A DNA stretch of 64,000 bases from Clostridium sp. Cult1 (GCF_021655095.1 NZ_PPXW01000001.1:2417384-2481383), one strand, 5' to 3'. Counted from the first letter of the stretch, positions 41,342 through 51,866 are shown. The notes: generated from the letters alone by a model not told the origin. Made by a program: numbers and translations.

Positions 41342-42712
41342 ATGGATTTGAAAAACAAAAATATACTAATATTAGGTCTAGGGATTAGTGGGATTTCTAC
41401 TGTAAAAGCTTTAAATAAATTAGGGGCTAAAATCACTATTAGTGATTTAAAAGATGAAAAGGAATTAGAAGAAAATATTTCTGAAATCAAAAATTTAAAT
41501 ATAGAATTATATTTAGGGACTAATGATGTTCCACTAAATAACATAGATTTAATTATTAAGAGTCCAGGAATACCATTAAATCTAGATATTATAAAGGAAG
41601 CTGAGCAGAAGGGTATTGAGGTAATTACCGACTTGGAACTAGCCTATCGGATTAGTCCAAACAGTAATTTTATTGCTATTACAGGTACTAATGGAAAAAC
41701 TACAACAACTACTTTAGTAGGAGAATTTTTTAAAAAAGCAGGATTCCATACTCATGTAGCAGGAAATATTGGTGTGGGAATTCTATGGGATGTTGTAAGT
41801 TCTTCCAAAGATGATATATTTGTTGTTGAAACTAGTAGTTTTCAATTAGAAAATACTGTGAAATTTAACCCTAAAATCAGCTTGATATTAAATATCACAC
41901 CAGATCATTTAAATTGGCATAAAACTTTAGACAACTATATCAATGCAAAGAAAAAAATATTTGTCAATCAAACTGAAGACGAATATACTATCCTTAATTA
42001 TGATGATCCTTTATTAAAGAATTTAGGAGAAGAAATAAAGTCTCATTTAATTTGGTTTAGTGTTGATAATGAAATTTCAAAGGGAGCATATATAAAAAAT
42101 GGGTATATAGTAATAGATGATGGAAATGAAGTTCATAATATCATTAGAACTGAAGAAATAAAAATTCTAGGAAAGCATAATCTGGAAAATGTCCTTGCTA
42201 GTGTAGCTATAGGCTGGATAATGGGACTAGACATAAAAATTATGAATGAAGTACTTAAAACTTTTCCAGGAGTTGAACATAGGATTGAATATGTAGATAC
42301 TATTAATGGAGTTAAATTTTATAATGATTCAAAGGGAACAAATCCTGAAGCAAGCATAAAAGCCATAGAAGCTCTAAAATCTTCTATTATATTAATAGCT
42401 GGCGGTCAGGATAAAGGAAGTGAATTTGATAATTTTATTCTATCTTTCAAGTATAAAGTAAAATCCGTTGTATTATTAGGAGAAACTAAAGAAAAAATAA
42501 AGAATACTGCCATAAAATATGGATTTAATAATATATATATAGTGAATACAATGGAAGAAGCAGTTAACAAAAGTTATGAATTAGCTAGTACCGGGGATAA
42601 TATCTTGTTATCACCTGCTTGTGCTTCTTGGGATATGTATAGTAGTTTTGAAATGCGAGGTAATGATTTTAAAAATTATGTATATGACTTAAGGGAGGAA
42701 AAAAATGGCTAA
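41342..42712 (+). CDS. murD: UDP-MurNAc-L-alanine:D-glutamate ligase
   Basis: Cytosolic Mur ligase, 456 residues. The N-terminal Rossmann domain has ILGLGISGIST near residue 9; the ATP site ITGTNGKTTTT is near 116; HRIEYV and NDSKGTNPEAS follow near 312-334. Its stop overlaps the next gene by 8 bp, so ftsW translation is coupled. Confidence 0.96.
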   Translation: MDLKNKNILILGLGISGISTVKALNKLGAKITISDLKDEKELEENISEIKNLNIELYLGTNDVPLNNIDLIIKSPGIPLNLDIIKEAEQKGIEVITDLELAYRISPNSNFIAITGTNGKTTTTTLVGEFFKKAGFHTHVAGNIGVGILWDVVSSSKDDIFVVETSSFQLENTVKFNPKISLILNITPDHLNWHKTLDNYINAKKKIFVNQTEDEYTILNYDDPLLKNLGEEIKSHLIWFSVDNEISKGAYIKNGYIVIDDGNEVHNIIRTEEIKILGKHNLENVLASVAIGWIMGLDIKIMNEVLKTFPGVEHRIEYVDTINGVKFYNDSKGTNPEASIKAIEALKSSIILIAGGQDKGSEFDNFILSFKYKVKSVVLLGETKEKIKNTAIKYGFNNIYIVNTMEEAVNKSYELASTGDNILLSPACASWDMYSSFEMRGNDFKNYVYDLREEKNG

Positions 42713-43820
42713 AAAGGTTAAAAAGAGGGCATGTGACTTCACTTTACTTTTAGCAACATTACTCCTTGTATTTATAGGTATAATTATGGTATTTAGTTCA
42801 TCTTGGCCAGAAGGCATAAGGATGAATGATGGTTATTATTTCCTAAAAAAGCAAATTATTGCGGCGACTTTAGGATTAATTGCGATGCTTTTTTTTATGA
42901 ATTTTGATTACAGGATAATATATAGAATGTCAAAATTAATATATATTATGTCTATGTTAAGTGGCCTATTAATATTTACTCCTTTAGGAATTGTAAAAAA
43001 AGGCGCAAGAAGATGGGTTAATTTGGGATTTACTACTTTTATGCCATCTGATGTAATTAAATTGGGATCTATTATTTTTTTAGCTGCTTTTTTATCTAAA
43101 AGAAAGGATATGATCAAGGATTTTAAAAAGACCACTATTCCTACTGTATTAATTATTGGATTATCTTGTGGGTTAATCTATTTACAGAAGGACTTAGGTA
43201 CAACTGTAACTTTGGGAATGACTTTAATGAGCATGTTTTTTGTATCTGGATTAAAAATTAGTCATTTGCTTTTATTATTAGCAGGTGCTTCTGTTGGATT
43301 AGTATTGGCCATTACTAGTGATGAAAATGAATATAGGATGAGGAGACTTACTGCTTTTTTAGATCCTTTTGCTGATAAAGCTGATACTGGATGGCAGGCA
43401 GTGCAATCCCTATATGCATTAGGTTCTGGCGGCTTATTTGGGCTAGGTTTGGGTAAAAGCAGGCAAAAATTTTTCTATATTCCAGAACCATATAATGATT
43501 TTATTTTTGCAATTATCGGAGAGGAACTTGGCTTTTTAGGTGCATTAACGGTAATTCTATTATTTATGATACTTATATGGAGAGGAATTAGAATTGCTCT
43601 AAATGTAGAAGACCTTTTTGGTTGCTTACTTGCTACAGGCATAGTGGCTTTAATTACGGTCCAGTCTTTAATCCATATTGCAGTAGTTACATCATCCATA
43701 CCAACAACAGGAATCCCCCTTCCTTTTATTAGTTATGGGGGAACGTCATTAATTCTTTATATGTCATCGGTAGGCATTCTCTTAAATATATCAAGACATG
43801 TAAAATTGGATAGGAGTTGA
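42705..43820 (+). CDS. SEDS peptidoglycan polymerase FtsW/SpoVE
   Basis: Ten-helix SEDS glycosyltransferase that polymerises lipid II together with a class B PBP (371 residues). Motifs are GARRWVNLG near residue 100, the catalytic-loop region LQKDLGTT near 155, and GLGLGKSRQKFFYIPEPYNDFIFAIIGEELGF near 246-278. The family members FtsW (division) and SpoVE (spore cortex) cannot be told apart by motif; the dcw location and partnering SpoVD allow either or both roles. Confidence 0.92.
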   Translation: MAKKVKKRACDFTLLLATLLLVFIGIIMVFSSSWPEGIRMNDGYYFLKKQIIAATLGLIAMLFFMNFDYRIIYRMSKLIYIMSMLSGLLIFTPLGIVKKGARRWVNLGFTTFMPSDVIKLGSIIFLAAFLSKRKDMIKDFKKTTIPTVLIIGLSCGLIYLQKDLGTTVTLGMTLMSMFFVSGLKISHLLLLLAGASVGLVLAITSDENEYRMRRLTAFLDPFADKADTGWQAVQSLYALGSGGLFGLGLGKSRQKFFYIPEPYNDFIFAIIGEELGFLGALTVILLFMILIWRGIRIALNVEDLFGCLLATGIVALITVQSLIHIAVVTSSIPTTGIPLPFISYGGTSLILYMSSVGILLNISRHVKLDRS

Positions 43821-43824
43821 AAGA

Positions 43825-44928
43825 ATGAAATACTTAATAACTGGGGGAGGAACTGGGGGGCATATATATCCAGCTTTGGCAATAGCTTGGGAGATAAAAA
43901 ATAGAGACAAGGATTCAAGGATATTATATGTAGGTACAGAAAAAGGTCTTGAAAGCGAGTTAGTGCCAAAAGAAGGCTTTGATTTTGAAACTATTAGAGT
44001 TATGGGTATGCCTAGAAAAATAAATAAGGAGTCATTTAAAGCATTTAAGGAGTTAATATTAGGATTATTGGATTCAAAAAAGATTATTAATGAGTTTAAT
44101 CCAGATGTGGTCATTGGTACTGGAGGTTATGTATGTGGACCTGTAGTTTATATGGCAACTAGGAAGAAAATTCCTACTATAATTCATGAACAAAATGCTT
44201 ACCCAGGAATTACCAATAAAATTCTTGCTAGATATGTGGATAAAATTCTTGTAACCTTTGAGGAATCTAAAAAATATTTTAAATATCCTAATAAAGTGAT
44301 TATAACTGGAAATCCTGTAAGAAGTAGTATTATAAAAGTTGATAAGAGCCAAGCCTACAGGGATTTAGGTATACATCCCAATGTTCCATTTATACTTTCC
44401 TTTGGGGGGAGTGGTGGACAGAAGAAATTAAATGATGCAATGTATTATGTGATTAAAAAAAACATATCAAAGGATAACTTGCAAATCATTCACGTTACAG
44501 GTAAAAGATTTTATGATGAATTTATAAAAAAAATGAAGAAAGAAAATTTAGATGCAAAAGAGAACATTAAGATTGTACCGTATTTTTATGATATCCCCAA
44601 AGGATTAAATATAGCGGATTTAGTTATAACAAGCGCCGGAGCTATAACTTTAGCAGAACTTTCTGCAGTAGGTGTACCAAGTATATTAGTACCTAAAGGT
44701 TATACAGCTGAAAACCATCAGGAATATAATGCAAAGGCTTTTGAAAAAAAGGGGGCAGCTTATTTAATTCTAGAGAAGGACTTAACAGGAGAAGGATTAA
44801 ATGAAGTAATAAATAAATTAATTATGAATAGTGGGAAACTGAATGAAATGGCCAATAAAAGTAAAAGTTTGGGCAGGTTAGATGCAACAGAAAAAATAGT
44901 AAATATAATAGATAAAATAACTGAATAA
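43825..44928 (+). CDS. murG: UDP-GlcNAc:lipid I N-acetylglucosaminyltransferase MurG
   Basis: GT-B enzyme on the inner face of the membrane that converts lipid I to lipid II (367 residues). TGGGTGGHIYPALAIA at the N-terminus, IIHEQNAYPGITNK near 119, SFGGSGGQKKLND near 192 and the C-terminal donor site SAGAITLAELSAVGVPSILVP near 271. ATG 43825, 4 bp after the ftsW gene, with GGAG upstream. Confidence 0.96.
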   Translation: MKYLITGGGTGGHIYPALAIAWEIKNRDKDSRILYVGTEKGLESELVPKEGFDFETIRVMGMPRKINKESFKAFKELILGLLDSKKIINEFNPDVVIGTGGYVCGPVVYMATRKKIPTIIHEQNAYPGITNKILARYVDKILVTFEESKKYFKYPNKVIITGNPVRSSIIKVDKSQAYRDLGIHPNVPFILSFGGSGGQKKLNDAMYYVIKKNISKDNLQIIHVTGKRFYDEFIKKMKKENLDAKENIKIVPYFYDIPKGLNIADLVITSAGAITLAELSAVGVPSILVPKGYTAENHQEYNAKAFEKKGAAYLILEKDLTGEGLNEVINKLIMNSGKLNEMANKSKSLGRLDATEKIVNIIDKITE

Positions 44929-45004
44929 CTATTTTGTCACACTTCCATAAAATATGCATAATATAGTCATATACGTCTGTATAGTCATATTTGGAGGTGC
45001 GATA

Positions 45005-46258
45005 ATGGGAAAAATAATTGTTACTGGTGGCAATAGTTTAACTGGAGAAATAAATATTGCTGGGGCAAAAAATGCAGTTTTACCAATTCTAGCTGCTACC
45101 GTTATAGGAGCAAATGAAAGTACAATTTTTAATGTTCCAGAACTTAGAGATGTAGAAGTTATGGAAAAAATACTATTATCCCTTGGTTGTAATGTAAAAA
45201 AAATGGGTAATATGATGTGGATCGATTCCAAACCTTTAAATAATATAAAAATTCCTGAAGAATTAGTAAGGGAGATGAGATCATCAATAATACTTATGGG
45301 AGCTATGCTATCAAGGACTGGGGAGGTTATCATAAGTTATCCAGGTGGGTGTGAAATTGGGCCTAGGCCAATAGATATGCATCTTAAGGCCTTAAGAGAA
45401 TTAGGAGCAGAGATAGAGGAGTCTCATGGATTTATTTATTGTAAGACAAAAGGATTAAAGGGATGTGAGATTCAGCTGGATTATCCAAGCGTTGGTGCAA
45501 CAGAGAATATTATATTAGCAGCTGTAAAAGCTAAAGGAACTACAACCATTCGTAATGCAGCAAGGGAACCTGAGATAATCGATTTACAGAATTTCTTAAA
45601 CAAAGCTGGAGCAAAGATAAATGGTGCTGGTACGAGTGTTATAATAATCGATGGAGTAGATAAACTAAGGGATGTTACTCATAATACCATGCCAGATAGA
45701 ATAGTGGCAGGAACTTATATGATTGCTTCTGCTATTACAGGAGGAGAAGTAATTATTAAAAACATTATTATTGATCATTTACAGGCAGTTATTGCAAAAT
45801 TAAAAGAAGCTGGCTGCTTAATATACAGCGATAATAACTCATTAAAGATAATTGGACCCAAAAAAATAAATTCCATTGAGATGATTCAGACATTGCCTTA
45901 CCCTGGATTTCCTACAGATATGCAGGCTCAGATGATGGCCCTACTAAGTATAGCCAATGGTACTAGCATTATTTCAGAGACAGTATTTGAAAATAGATTT
46001 AAACATGCTGAAGAATTAATACGAATGGGAGCAAATATTAAAGTGTTTGGTAAAGTTGCAATAATTAAGGGAGTAAAAGAATTAACTGGAGCAAAGACTA
46101 CAGCAAAAGATTTAAGAGGTGGAGCATGTCTTGTTTTAGCAGGTTTAGCTGCAAAAGGGATTACTGAGGTGGAGAATATGTACCATATTGAAAGAGGATA
46201 TGAAAATTTTCATTTAGAATTAAAAGCATTAGGTGCTGATATTAAGAAAGTTGATTAA
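45005..46258 (+). CDS. murA: UDP-N-acetylglucosamine 1-carboxyvinyltransferase
   Basis: First committed step of peptidoglycan synthesis: PEP plus UDP-GlcNAc. The start KIIVTGGNSLTGEINIAGAKN is typical; the loop YPGGCEIGPRPIDMHL near residue 115 contains the catalytic, fosfomycin-reactive cysteine. Length 417 is standard. ATG 45005 (GGAGGTGCG upstream) was chosen over the in-frame start at 44954. murC, often found in such clusters, is absent between murG and this gene. Confidence 0.95.
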   Translation: MGKIIVTGGNSLTGEINIAGAKNAVLPILAATVIGANESTIFNVPELRDVEVMEKILLSLGCNVKKMGNMMWIDSKPLNNIKIPEELVREMRSSIILMGAMLSRTGEVIISYPGGCEIGPRPIDMHLKALRELGAEIEESHGFIYCKTKGLKGCEIQLDYPSVGATENIILAAVKAKGTTTIRNAAREPEIIDLQNFLNKAGAKINGAGTSVIIIDGVDKLRDVTHNTMPDRIVAGTYMIASAITGGEVIIKNIIIDHLQAVIAKLKEAGCLIYSDNNSLKIIGPKKINSIEMIQTLPYPGFPTDMQAQMMALLSIANGTSIISETVFENRFKHAEELIRMGANIKVFGKVAIIKGVKELTGAKTTAKDLRGGACLVLAGLAAKGITEVENMYHIERGYENFHLELKALGADIKKVD

Positions 46259-46259
46259 C

Positions 46260-46286
46260 AGCAGCTTATGCTGCTCTCTATTTTTA
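46260..46286 (+). terminator. Short hairpin with T tract between murA and ftsQ
   Basis: AGCAGC (46260-46265) pairs with GCTGCT (46270-46275), loop TTAT, followed after 5 bases by TTTTT. It is weaker than other terminators here and may attenuate transcription into ftsQ. Confidence 0.45.
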
Positions 46287-46312
46287 GGACAAGCGAATAG
46301 GTGGGGTAATAA

Positions 46313-47065
46313 ATGAAAAAAAAGAAAAAGTCTAAAAGAAGAATAGAAAAAAGAAAAAGAATATTGAAATTGCTTTTATTTGTTTTAACACTGGTACTAC
46401 TTTACTTATTTGCTTTTAAAACTGATTTTTTCAACATAAGAAGTATAAAAGTTGTTGGAAATAAAAAGTTAAGTTATGATCAAGTTATAAAGGCTTCAAT
46501 GTGTAATATGGGAGAAAACATATTTAAAATAAATAGGAAAAAAGGAAAAGAAAGCTTGGAAAGATTGCCCTATATAAAAGATGCAAAAATTAAAAGAAAT
46601 TTACCAAAGGAAATAATTATAGAAATAGATGAAAGAAAGGAAATTGCAATTATATCTTATATAGGTTCTTTTCTTTATATAGATAAAGAAGGAAATATAT
46701 TAAATATAGATGAAAAAAAGGATAAGGTTGAATTACCTCGAATATTTGGATTGGAACTAGAAGAATTGGAAGTAGGAGATAATATATATTCTACTTTAGA
46801 ACAAGGTATAGAAGAATTAATTACTTATAGTGAACAGTTAGATCTTATAAAGTTAATGAAATATATTAATTTTGCCGATAATAATAATATAATGGTTGAA
46901 TTAAAAGATGGCATTAAGGTTGCTTTTGGACCTTTAAATAATGTAAAATATAAATTGAGCTTCCTTAATAAGATTTTAAATGATATAGAAAAAAAAGATA
47001 TCAAGGTGAAACAGATATTATTAAATAAAGGTGATAATCCAATAGTAGTGACAGAAGATAGCTAG
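46313..47065 (+). CDS. ftsQ: Cell division protein FtsQ/DivIB
   Basis: Bitopic divisome protein, 250 residues. The first 17 residues are nearly all Lys/Arg; one helix (about 19-37) precedes a POTRA domain (about 42-110: FNIRSIKVVGNKKLSYDQVI) and the FtsQ beta domain. It stabilises the FtsL-PBP complex at the septum. ATG 46313 follows AGGTGGGG. Confidence 0.92.
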   Translation: MKKKKKSKRRIEKRKRILKLLLFVLTLVLLYLFAFKTDFFNIRSIKVVGNKKLSYDQVIKASMCNMGENIFKINRKKGKESLERLPYIKDAKIKRNLPKEIIIEIDERKEIAIISYIGSFLYIDKEGNILNIDEKKDKVELPRIFGLELEELEVGDNIYSTLEQGIEELITYSEQLDLIKLMKYINFADNNNIMVELKDGIKVAFGPLNNVKYKLSFLNKILNDIEKKDIKVKQILLNKGDNPIVVTEDS

Positions 47066-47075
47066 GGGGAATTGT

Positions 47076-47804
47076 ATGAAAAGGAAAAATGGTCAAATTG
47101 CAATTACATTGGTTTCCTTATTTTTAGGCATTATTTTAGCGATACAGTTTAAAACCGTTAGTAAGACCGTTGGTGAAGGAGTTTTACCAACCCAAAGAGC
47201 TCAGCAATTAGCTATTGATCTAAAGAAAGCACAAGAAGAAAGGGATGCGGCTATTAATGCTTTATACGAAGCTGAAAATAAAATTAAGCAATATGAGAAA
47301 GGAGAAGCTGATAATAATGTCTATGCTGAAAACTTATATAAGGATTTGGAAAAATACAGAATATTAGCAGGTTATGTGGATTTGGAAGGTCCAGGAATAG
47401 TTCTGGAAATCCAAGAGCCTCCTGCTGATGTTCAGTTTGGTTTAGAATATAGTATAGTAGATGACATAGATTTAATACTTCAAACTGTTAGTGTATTAAA
47501 TGCTGCAGAAGCAGAAGCGATTTCTATTAATGATCAAAGATATACTGCTTTCACTGAAATAGAAAGAGCAGGGGATCATATAGAGGTGAATGGAGTATCC
47601 ATAAATTCACCTATTGTCATAAAAGCCATTGGAAATCCTGAAATTTTAGAATCAGCTCTATCCATAAAGAGAGGAATTGTTTGGACATTAAAATACTATG
47701 ATTATAACGTTTATTTGGCTAAAGAAAAAAATATAAAAATACCAAAATATAGGAAATTAATAGAATTTGTATATTCACAACCTGTCGAAGATGAGGCCAA
47801 TTAA
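47076..47804 (+). CDS. DUF881 family protein, first copy
   Basis: A 242-residue protein with an N-terminal membrane anchor (about residues 7-25), a coiled coil (about 43-85) and the DUF881 domain containing LEGPGIVLEIQEPP and NAAEAEAISINDQRYTAFTEIE. Such genes flank ftsQ and ftsZ in many Firmicutes (ylxW/ylxX in Bacillus); their role in division is not defined. A paralogue follows directly. ATG 47076 after AGGGGGA. Confidence 0.88.
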   Translation: MKRKNGQIAITLVSLFLGIILAIQFKTVSKTVGEGVLPTQRAQQLAIDLKKAQEERDAAINALYEAENKIKQYEKGEADNNVYAENLYKDLEKYRILAGYVDLEGPGIVLEIQEPPADVQFGLEYSIVDDIDLILQTVSVLNAAEAEAISINDQRYTAFTEIERAGDHIEVNGVSINSPIVIKAIGNPEILESALSIKRGIVWTLKYYDYNVYLAKEKNIKIPKYRKLIEFVYSQPVEDEAN

Positions 47805-47820
47805 AATTTGGGGGATTTAC

Positions 47821-48549
47821 ATGAAAAGAAATAATAAACCTAATTTAGCAGTTTTTGCTTTTTCTGTATTATTGGGTATTTTTATAGCAATTCAGCTTAA
47901 ACAAAATATACCCAATTTTGCACCTGTTACATTGAATTCAATTCAAGCCACTAAAAGTGAAATAAATGCAATAAATAAAGAAATTGAAGAATTAGGAGTA
48001 ATGCTAGAAAGTAAAAATGCTCAAATTGAAATGTTAGAAAGTATAGCTAGTGGTGATGAAAATATTATAGATATATTACAAGCTGAATTAAGCAAAAACC
48101 AATTGGTTGCAGGATTAAAAAAAGTTCAAGGACCAGGTATCATAATAAAAATGGAAGACAACATGTCTGAAGAAGCTTTTGGTCAAGAATATAATTTGGA
48201 TATAATTCATGATGCAGATGTGTTAAGAATAATTAATGATTTAAGAGGTGCTGGAGCTGAAGCAATAAGTATAAATGACCAAAGGGTACTATCCATTTCA
48301 GAAATAAAATGTGGAGGGCCAATTATTAGAATTAATGGAAGAAGTGTAGGAACACCATTTTATATTAAGGCCATAGGTGAACCAAAATTGTTGAATGCAG
48401 CAATAAATGCACCAAATACTTATGGATATGCTTTAAAAACTATAGACAAACTTAATATTGAAACCACTATAGAAGATAATATTATAATTCCAGGATATAA
48501 TGGAAGATTTAGTTTCAAATACGCCAAACCATCAAAAGAAGGTGATTAA
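47821..48549 (+). CDS. DUF881 family protein, second copy
   Basis: A 242-residue paralogue of the preceding gene, with the same order: membrane helix (about 10-25), coiled coil (about 42-85) and the DUF881 core with KKVQGPGIIIKMED and GAGAEAISINDQRVLSISEIKCGG. ATG 47821 with GGGGGA upstream was chosen over the in-frame start at 47767, which overlaps the first copy. The tandem pair suggests a duplication with a shared extracytoplasmic role at the division site. Confidence 0.88.
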   Translation: MKRNNKPNLAVFAFSVLLGIFIAIQLKQNIPNFAPVTLNSIQATKSEINAINKEIEELGVMLESKNAQIEMLESIASGDENIIDILQAELSKNQLVAGLKKVQGPGIIIKMEDNMSEEAFGQEYNLDIIHDADVLRIINDLRGAGAEAISINDQRVLSISEIKCGGPIIRINGRSVGTPFYIKAIGEPKLLNAAINAPNTYGYALKTIDKLNIETTIEDNIIIPGYNGRFSFKYAKPSKEGD

Positions 48550-48550
48550 T

Positions 48551-48898
48551 ATGTTTTTTGCTTCAATAGGTATTTTAATTGGTATAGCAATAGGCCTTAT
48601 ATTGCCATATACTTATAATGTTCAATACTCTTTATATATCTCAGTGGCGATTCTAGCTTGTCTAGATTCTGTATTTGGTGGGATAAGAGCTAATCTGGAG
48701 AATAAATTTGATTTAGGCATTTTTATGTCTGGTTTTTTTGGAAATGCTATTTTGGCTGCATTTTTAGCTTATATTGGAGATAGACTTGGAGTCCCACTAT
48801 ATTATGCTGCAATCTTTACCTTTGGAGGAAGATTGTTTGAAAACTTTGCAAGTATTAGGCGTATTGTGTTTAAAAAAAGATTTAAAAACCAAGAATAG
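48551..48898 (+). CDS. sbp: Small basic protein Sbp (DUF1290)
   Basis: A 115-residue membrane protein with three to four hydrophobic segments and the family block VAILACLDSVFGGIRANLENKFD near residue 35, ending in a short basic tail. Named small basic protein in Bacillus, where it lies next to ftsA-ftsZ; its function is unknown. ATG 48551 follows AAGGTGAT. In many genomes ftsA stands between sbp and ftsZ; here it does not. Confidence 0.9.
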   Translation: MFFASIGILIGIAIGLILPYTYNVQYSLYISVAILACLDSVFGGIRANLENKFDLGIFMSGFFGNAILAAFLAYIGDRLGVPLYYAAIFTFGGRLFENFASIRRIVFKKRFKNQE

Positions 48899-49002
48899 TA
48901 TGTTAGCAGTAATATTGTTAAATTTGAACAATTTTTATGGTTCGAGGAAAAGTTTAATGTTAAGAGAAAAGTACGCAATAAATAAATAAGGGGGTTAAAT
49001 CT

Positions 49003-50076
49003 ATGTTTGACTTTGATGTAGATGTTGAAGAATTTGCAAAGATAAAAGTAGTTGGTGTGGGCGGTGGTGGAAATAACGCTGTAAATAGGATGATTGATTG
49101 TGGAGTTAGAGGTATTGATTTTATTGCAGTTAATACTGATAGACAAGCCCTTTATTCATCAAGAGCTGAACAGAAATTACAGATTGGAGAAAAGCTTACC
49201 AAAGGATTGGGGGCTGGCGCCAACCCAGAAATTGGGATGAAGGCTGCTGAAGAAAATAGAAACGAAATTACTGAAGCTCTAAAAGGTGCAGATATGGTCT
49301 TTATTACAGCAGGAATGGGTGGCGGTACAGGTACAGGAGCTGCTCCAATAATTGCGGAAGTAGCAAAGGAGTTGGGTATACTTACTGTAGGAGTTGTTAC
49401 TAAACCTTTCACTTTTGAAGGAAGAAGAAGACTAATCCATGCTGAAAAAGGTATAGAAGAGTTAAAGACTAAGGTAGATACTTTAGTTACTATCCCCAAT
49501 GATAGATTACTCCAGGTAGCTGAAAAGAAAACTACTATGGTACAAGCTTTCTTAATGGCAGACGAAGTACTTAAGCAAGGTATACAAGGTATATCTGATT
49601 TAATTGCTGTTCCTAATCTAATAAATTTAGATTTTGCCGATGTAAAAACTATAATGTATAATCGTGGCATCGCCCATATGGGTATTGGAAATGCTTCTGG
49701 TGAGAATAGAGCTGTGGAAGCTGCTAAACAAGCCATAAAAAGTCCATTACTAGAGACTTCTATAGATGGAGCTAAAGCTGTGTTATTAAATATTACTGGA
49801 GGAGAAGATTTAGGATTATTTGAAGTCAATGAAGCTGCTGATTTAATAAGGCAAGCTGTAGATCAAGATGCAAATATAATATTTGGAGCTGGAGTAGATG
49901 AATCATTAAAAGAAGAAATAAAAATAACAGTAATTGCGACAGGATTTGATGTGGAAAGAGGTAGAAGAAGGGAACAAATACTAGAGTTTAATACTGAAGA
50001 AGAAAGTGCTGCAACTAAGGATTTTCAACTGGACGATTTGGATATTCCACCTTTCCTGAGAAAAAAAAATAGATAG
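49003..50076 (+). CDS. ftsZ: Cell division protein FtsZ
   Basis: Tubulin-like GTPase that forms the division ring. [15 protein letters not shown] is near residue 15, the GTP signature [13 protein letters not shown] near 104, the T7 loop [11 protein letters not shown] near 205 and the C-terminal peptide [12 protein letters not shown], which binds anchors such as FtsA or SepF. At 357 residues it is of normal size. Ends the dcw cluster, followed by a terminator. Confidence 0.97.
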   Translation: MFDFDVDVEEFAKIKVVGVGGGGNNAVNRMIDCGVRGIDFIAVNTDRQALYSSRAEQKLQIGEKLTKGLGAGANPEIGMKAAEENRNEITEALKGADMVFITAGMGGGTGTGAAPIIAEVAKELGILTVGVVTKPFTFEGRRRLIHAEKGIEELKTKVDTLVTIPNDRLLQVAEKKTTMVQAFLMADEVLKQGIQGISDLIAVPNLINLDFADVKTIMYNRGIAHMGIGNASGENRAVEAAKQAIKSPLLETSIDGAKAVLLNITGGEDLGLFEVNEAADLIRQAVDQDANIIFGAGVDESLKEEIKITVIATGFDVERGRRREQILEFNTEEESAATKDFQLDDLDIPPFLRKKNR

Positions 50077-50096
50077 TTTTTTTATACTTAAATGTC

Positions 50097-50132
50097 AAAA
50101 AACGTTTCTCAAAACTGAGATGCGTTTTTTTT
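50097..50132 (+). terminator. Terminator after ftsZ
   Basis: AAAAAACG-TTTCTCA pairs with TGAGA-TGCGTTTTTT (imperfect in the middle), followed by a T tract. Confidence 0.8.
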
Positions 50133-50244
50133 ATTTATTAAATAATGACAAATTTTTACTCATCGATAATATATAATAGACATAAATTTAAAATTAATTG
50201 AATAAGCTTTTAGTATAAGAATTTCATATAAAGGAGGTATTCTA

Positions 50245-51141
50245 TTGTATATCTATGCTGAATACCTGTTAATAGAAAATATAATAATTAATTTTATAAT
50301 ATTATATGTAACAAACAAGATAACAAGAACAAAAACTAGTAAATTAAGATTATTCATTGCAGCATTAGTAGGGTCCATTTATACATTAGTTGCTTTTTTT
50401 CCATCCTTAGAATTTATGGGTAAATTTATAATAAAATTCTCTGTGTCTATATTGATGATAATACTAGCTTTCAATCCAGAAAGGTTAAATAGTTTTCTAA
50501 AACAACTATCAACTTTTTATTTGACTTCTTTTGTATTTGCAGGTACAGTAATTGGAATTTTCTATATTTTAAATAACAAATTTACTTTTTCTAAGTTTTC
50601 ATTTGGTAACTCTAATGAATTAATTATGTTTTTAACTCTAGGTATAGGGTTGGCAATTATTTTAATTAGGAGTATCCTTGAAAATTTTTTAATAAAAATT
50701 AATAAAGAAAATTGTATAACTAATATAACCATTAGTTTAAATAATAAGGAAATAGATCTAACAGCATTAATTGATACAGGAAACTCTCTAAAGGAGCCAA
50801 TATCACAGAAACCAGTTATAATAGCAGAATTTACCGCGTTAAAAGCAATACTTCCGGAGCTAGTCATAAGGGTATATACTCAAAACAACGACTTAGACCT
50901 AAATTTAATTGCCAAAGTTATGGAAGAATTAGGTGATGAAATAAAACTAAGATTGATACCCTTTAAATCCCTAGGAAATGATAATGGTATATTGATTGGT
51001 TTTGTACCAGATAGTATAAAAGTTTATTTGGATAATGGAATTAAAAAGTTAACGGATGAGATTATCGTTGCTATATATAACGATAAATTAGCAACAGATG
51101 AACAATATAATGGATTATTACATCCAGAAATATTAGGTTAG
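50245..51141 (+). CDS. spoIIGA: Sigma-E processing peptidase SpoIIGA
   Basis: Membrane aspartic protease of the mother cell that removes the pro-sequence of sigma E after a forespore signal. Five hydrophobic segments occupy residues 1-155; the cytosolic protease domain has the catalytic aspartate in [11 protein letters not shown] near residue 174. 298 residues. TTG 50245 after AAAGGAGG. Located 11 bp before its substrate gene sigE. Confidence 0.94.
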   Translation: MYIYAEYLLIENIIINFIILYVTNKITRTKTSKLRLFIAALVGSIYTLVAFFPSLEFMGKFIIKFSVSILMIILAFNPERLNSFLKQLSTFYLTSFVFAGTVIGIFYILNNKFTFSKFSFGNSNELIMFLTLGIGLAIILIRSILENFLIKINKENCITNITISLNNKEIDLTALIDTGNSLKEPISQKPVIIAEFTALKAILPELVIRVYTQNNDLDLNLIAKVMEELGDEIKLRLIPFKSLGNDNGILIGFVPDSIKVYLDNGIKKLTDEIIVAIYNDKLATDEQYNGLLHPEILG

Positions 51142-51152
51142 GGGGAGAGGTT

Positions 51153-51866
51153 TTGAAAAAAATGCTAATTGGAATTAAACTATTTTTTTACAAGGTGTTG
51201 GCAAAGGTAAGGTTGTTGAAAACTAATTATTATATAGGTAGTGGTGAAGTTCTTCCACCACCATTAAAACCTGAAGAAGAAAGTTATTTTTTAAAAAGAT
51301 TAAAATATGATGATAGTATAAAAAGTGTACTCATTGAAAGAAACTTAAGGCTAGTTGTTTATATTGCAAGAAAATTTGAAAATACAGGTATTTGCATTGA
51401 AGATCTAATATCAATTGGAACCATAGGATTGATTAAAGCAGTAAATACTTTTAATCCAGATAAGAATATTAAGCTTGCTACTTATGCTTCTAAATGTATA
51501 GAAAATGAGATCCTCATGTATTTAAGAAGGAATAATAAACTAAGATCAGAAGTTTCTTTGGATGAACCTTTAAACGTAGATTGGGATGGAAATGAATTGT
51601 TATTATCTGATATATTGGGCACAGAAAGAGATATTATTTTTAAATTTCTTGAAGAAGAGGTAGATAAGGAATTATTAAATCAAGCCATTAACAAACTTTC
51701 AGGTAGGGAAAAAACGATAGTAGAATTGCGATTTGGTCTCAACAATGGAAAGGAAAGAACTCAAAAAGAGGTAGCAGATATACTAGGTATATCTCAATCC
51801 TATATATCTAGATTGGAAAAAAGGATAATTAAACGACTGAGAAAGGAAATGGTACGATTAATGTGA
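51153..51866 (+). CDS. sigE: RNA polymerase sigma E factor (pro-sigma E)
   Basis: Early mother-cell sigma factor, 237 residues. The basic, hydrophobic pro-sequence (about residues 1-28) ends near [14 protein letters not shown], the region cut by SpoIIGA. Region 2 is near [14 protein letters not shown] (63) and [19 protein letters not shown]; the region 4 helix-turn-helix has [22 protein letters not shown] 51153 after GGGGGAGAGG. The gene ends inside a strong terminator. Confidence 0.96.
   Translation: MKKMLIGIKLFFYKVLAKVRLLKTNYYIGSGEVLPPPLKPEEESYFLKRLKYDDSIKSVLIERNLRLVVYIARKFENTGICIEDLISIGTIGLIKAVNTFNPDKNIKLATYASKCIENEILMYLRRNNKLRSEVSLDEPLNVDWDGNELLLSDILGTERDIIFKFLEEEVDKELLNQAINKLSGREKTIVELRFGLNNGKERTQKEVADILGISQSYISRLEKRIIKRLRKEMVRLM

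Noticed and set aside
49152-49829. 225-codon open frame on the minus strand within ftsZ
   Set aside because: It is fully antisense to a certain ftsZ, with no ribosome binding site and no recognisable domain. It arises from ftsZ codon bias.
50141-50155. Spo0A box upstream of spoIIGA (reverse-strand TTTGTCATT)
   Set aside because: It has two mismatches to TTTGTCRAA, and AT-rich DNA gives many such partial matches.
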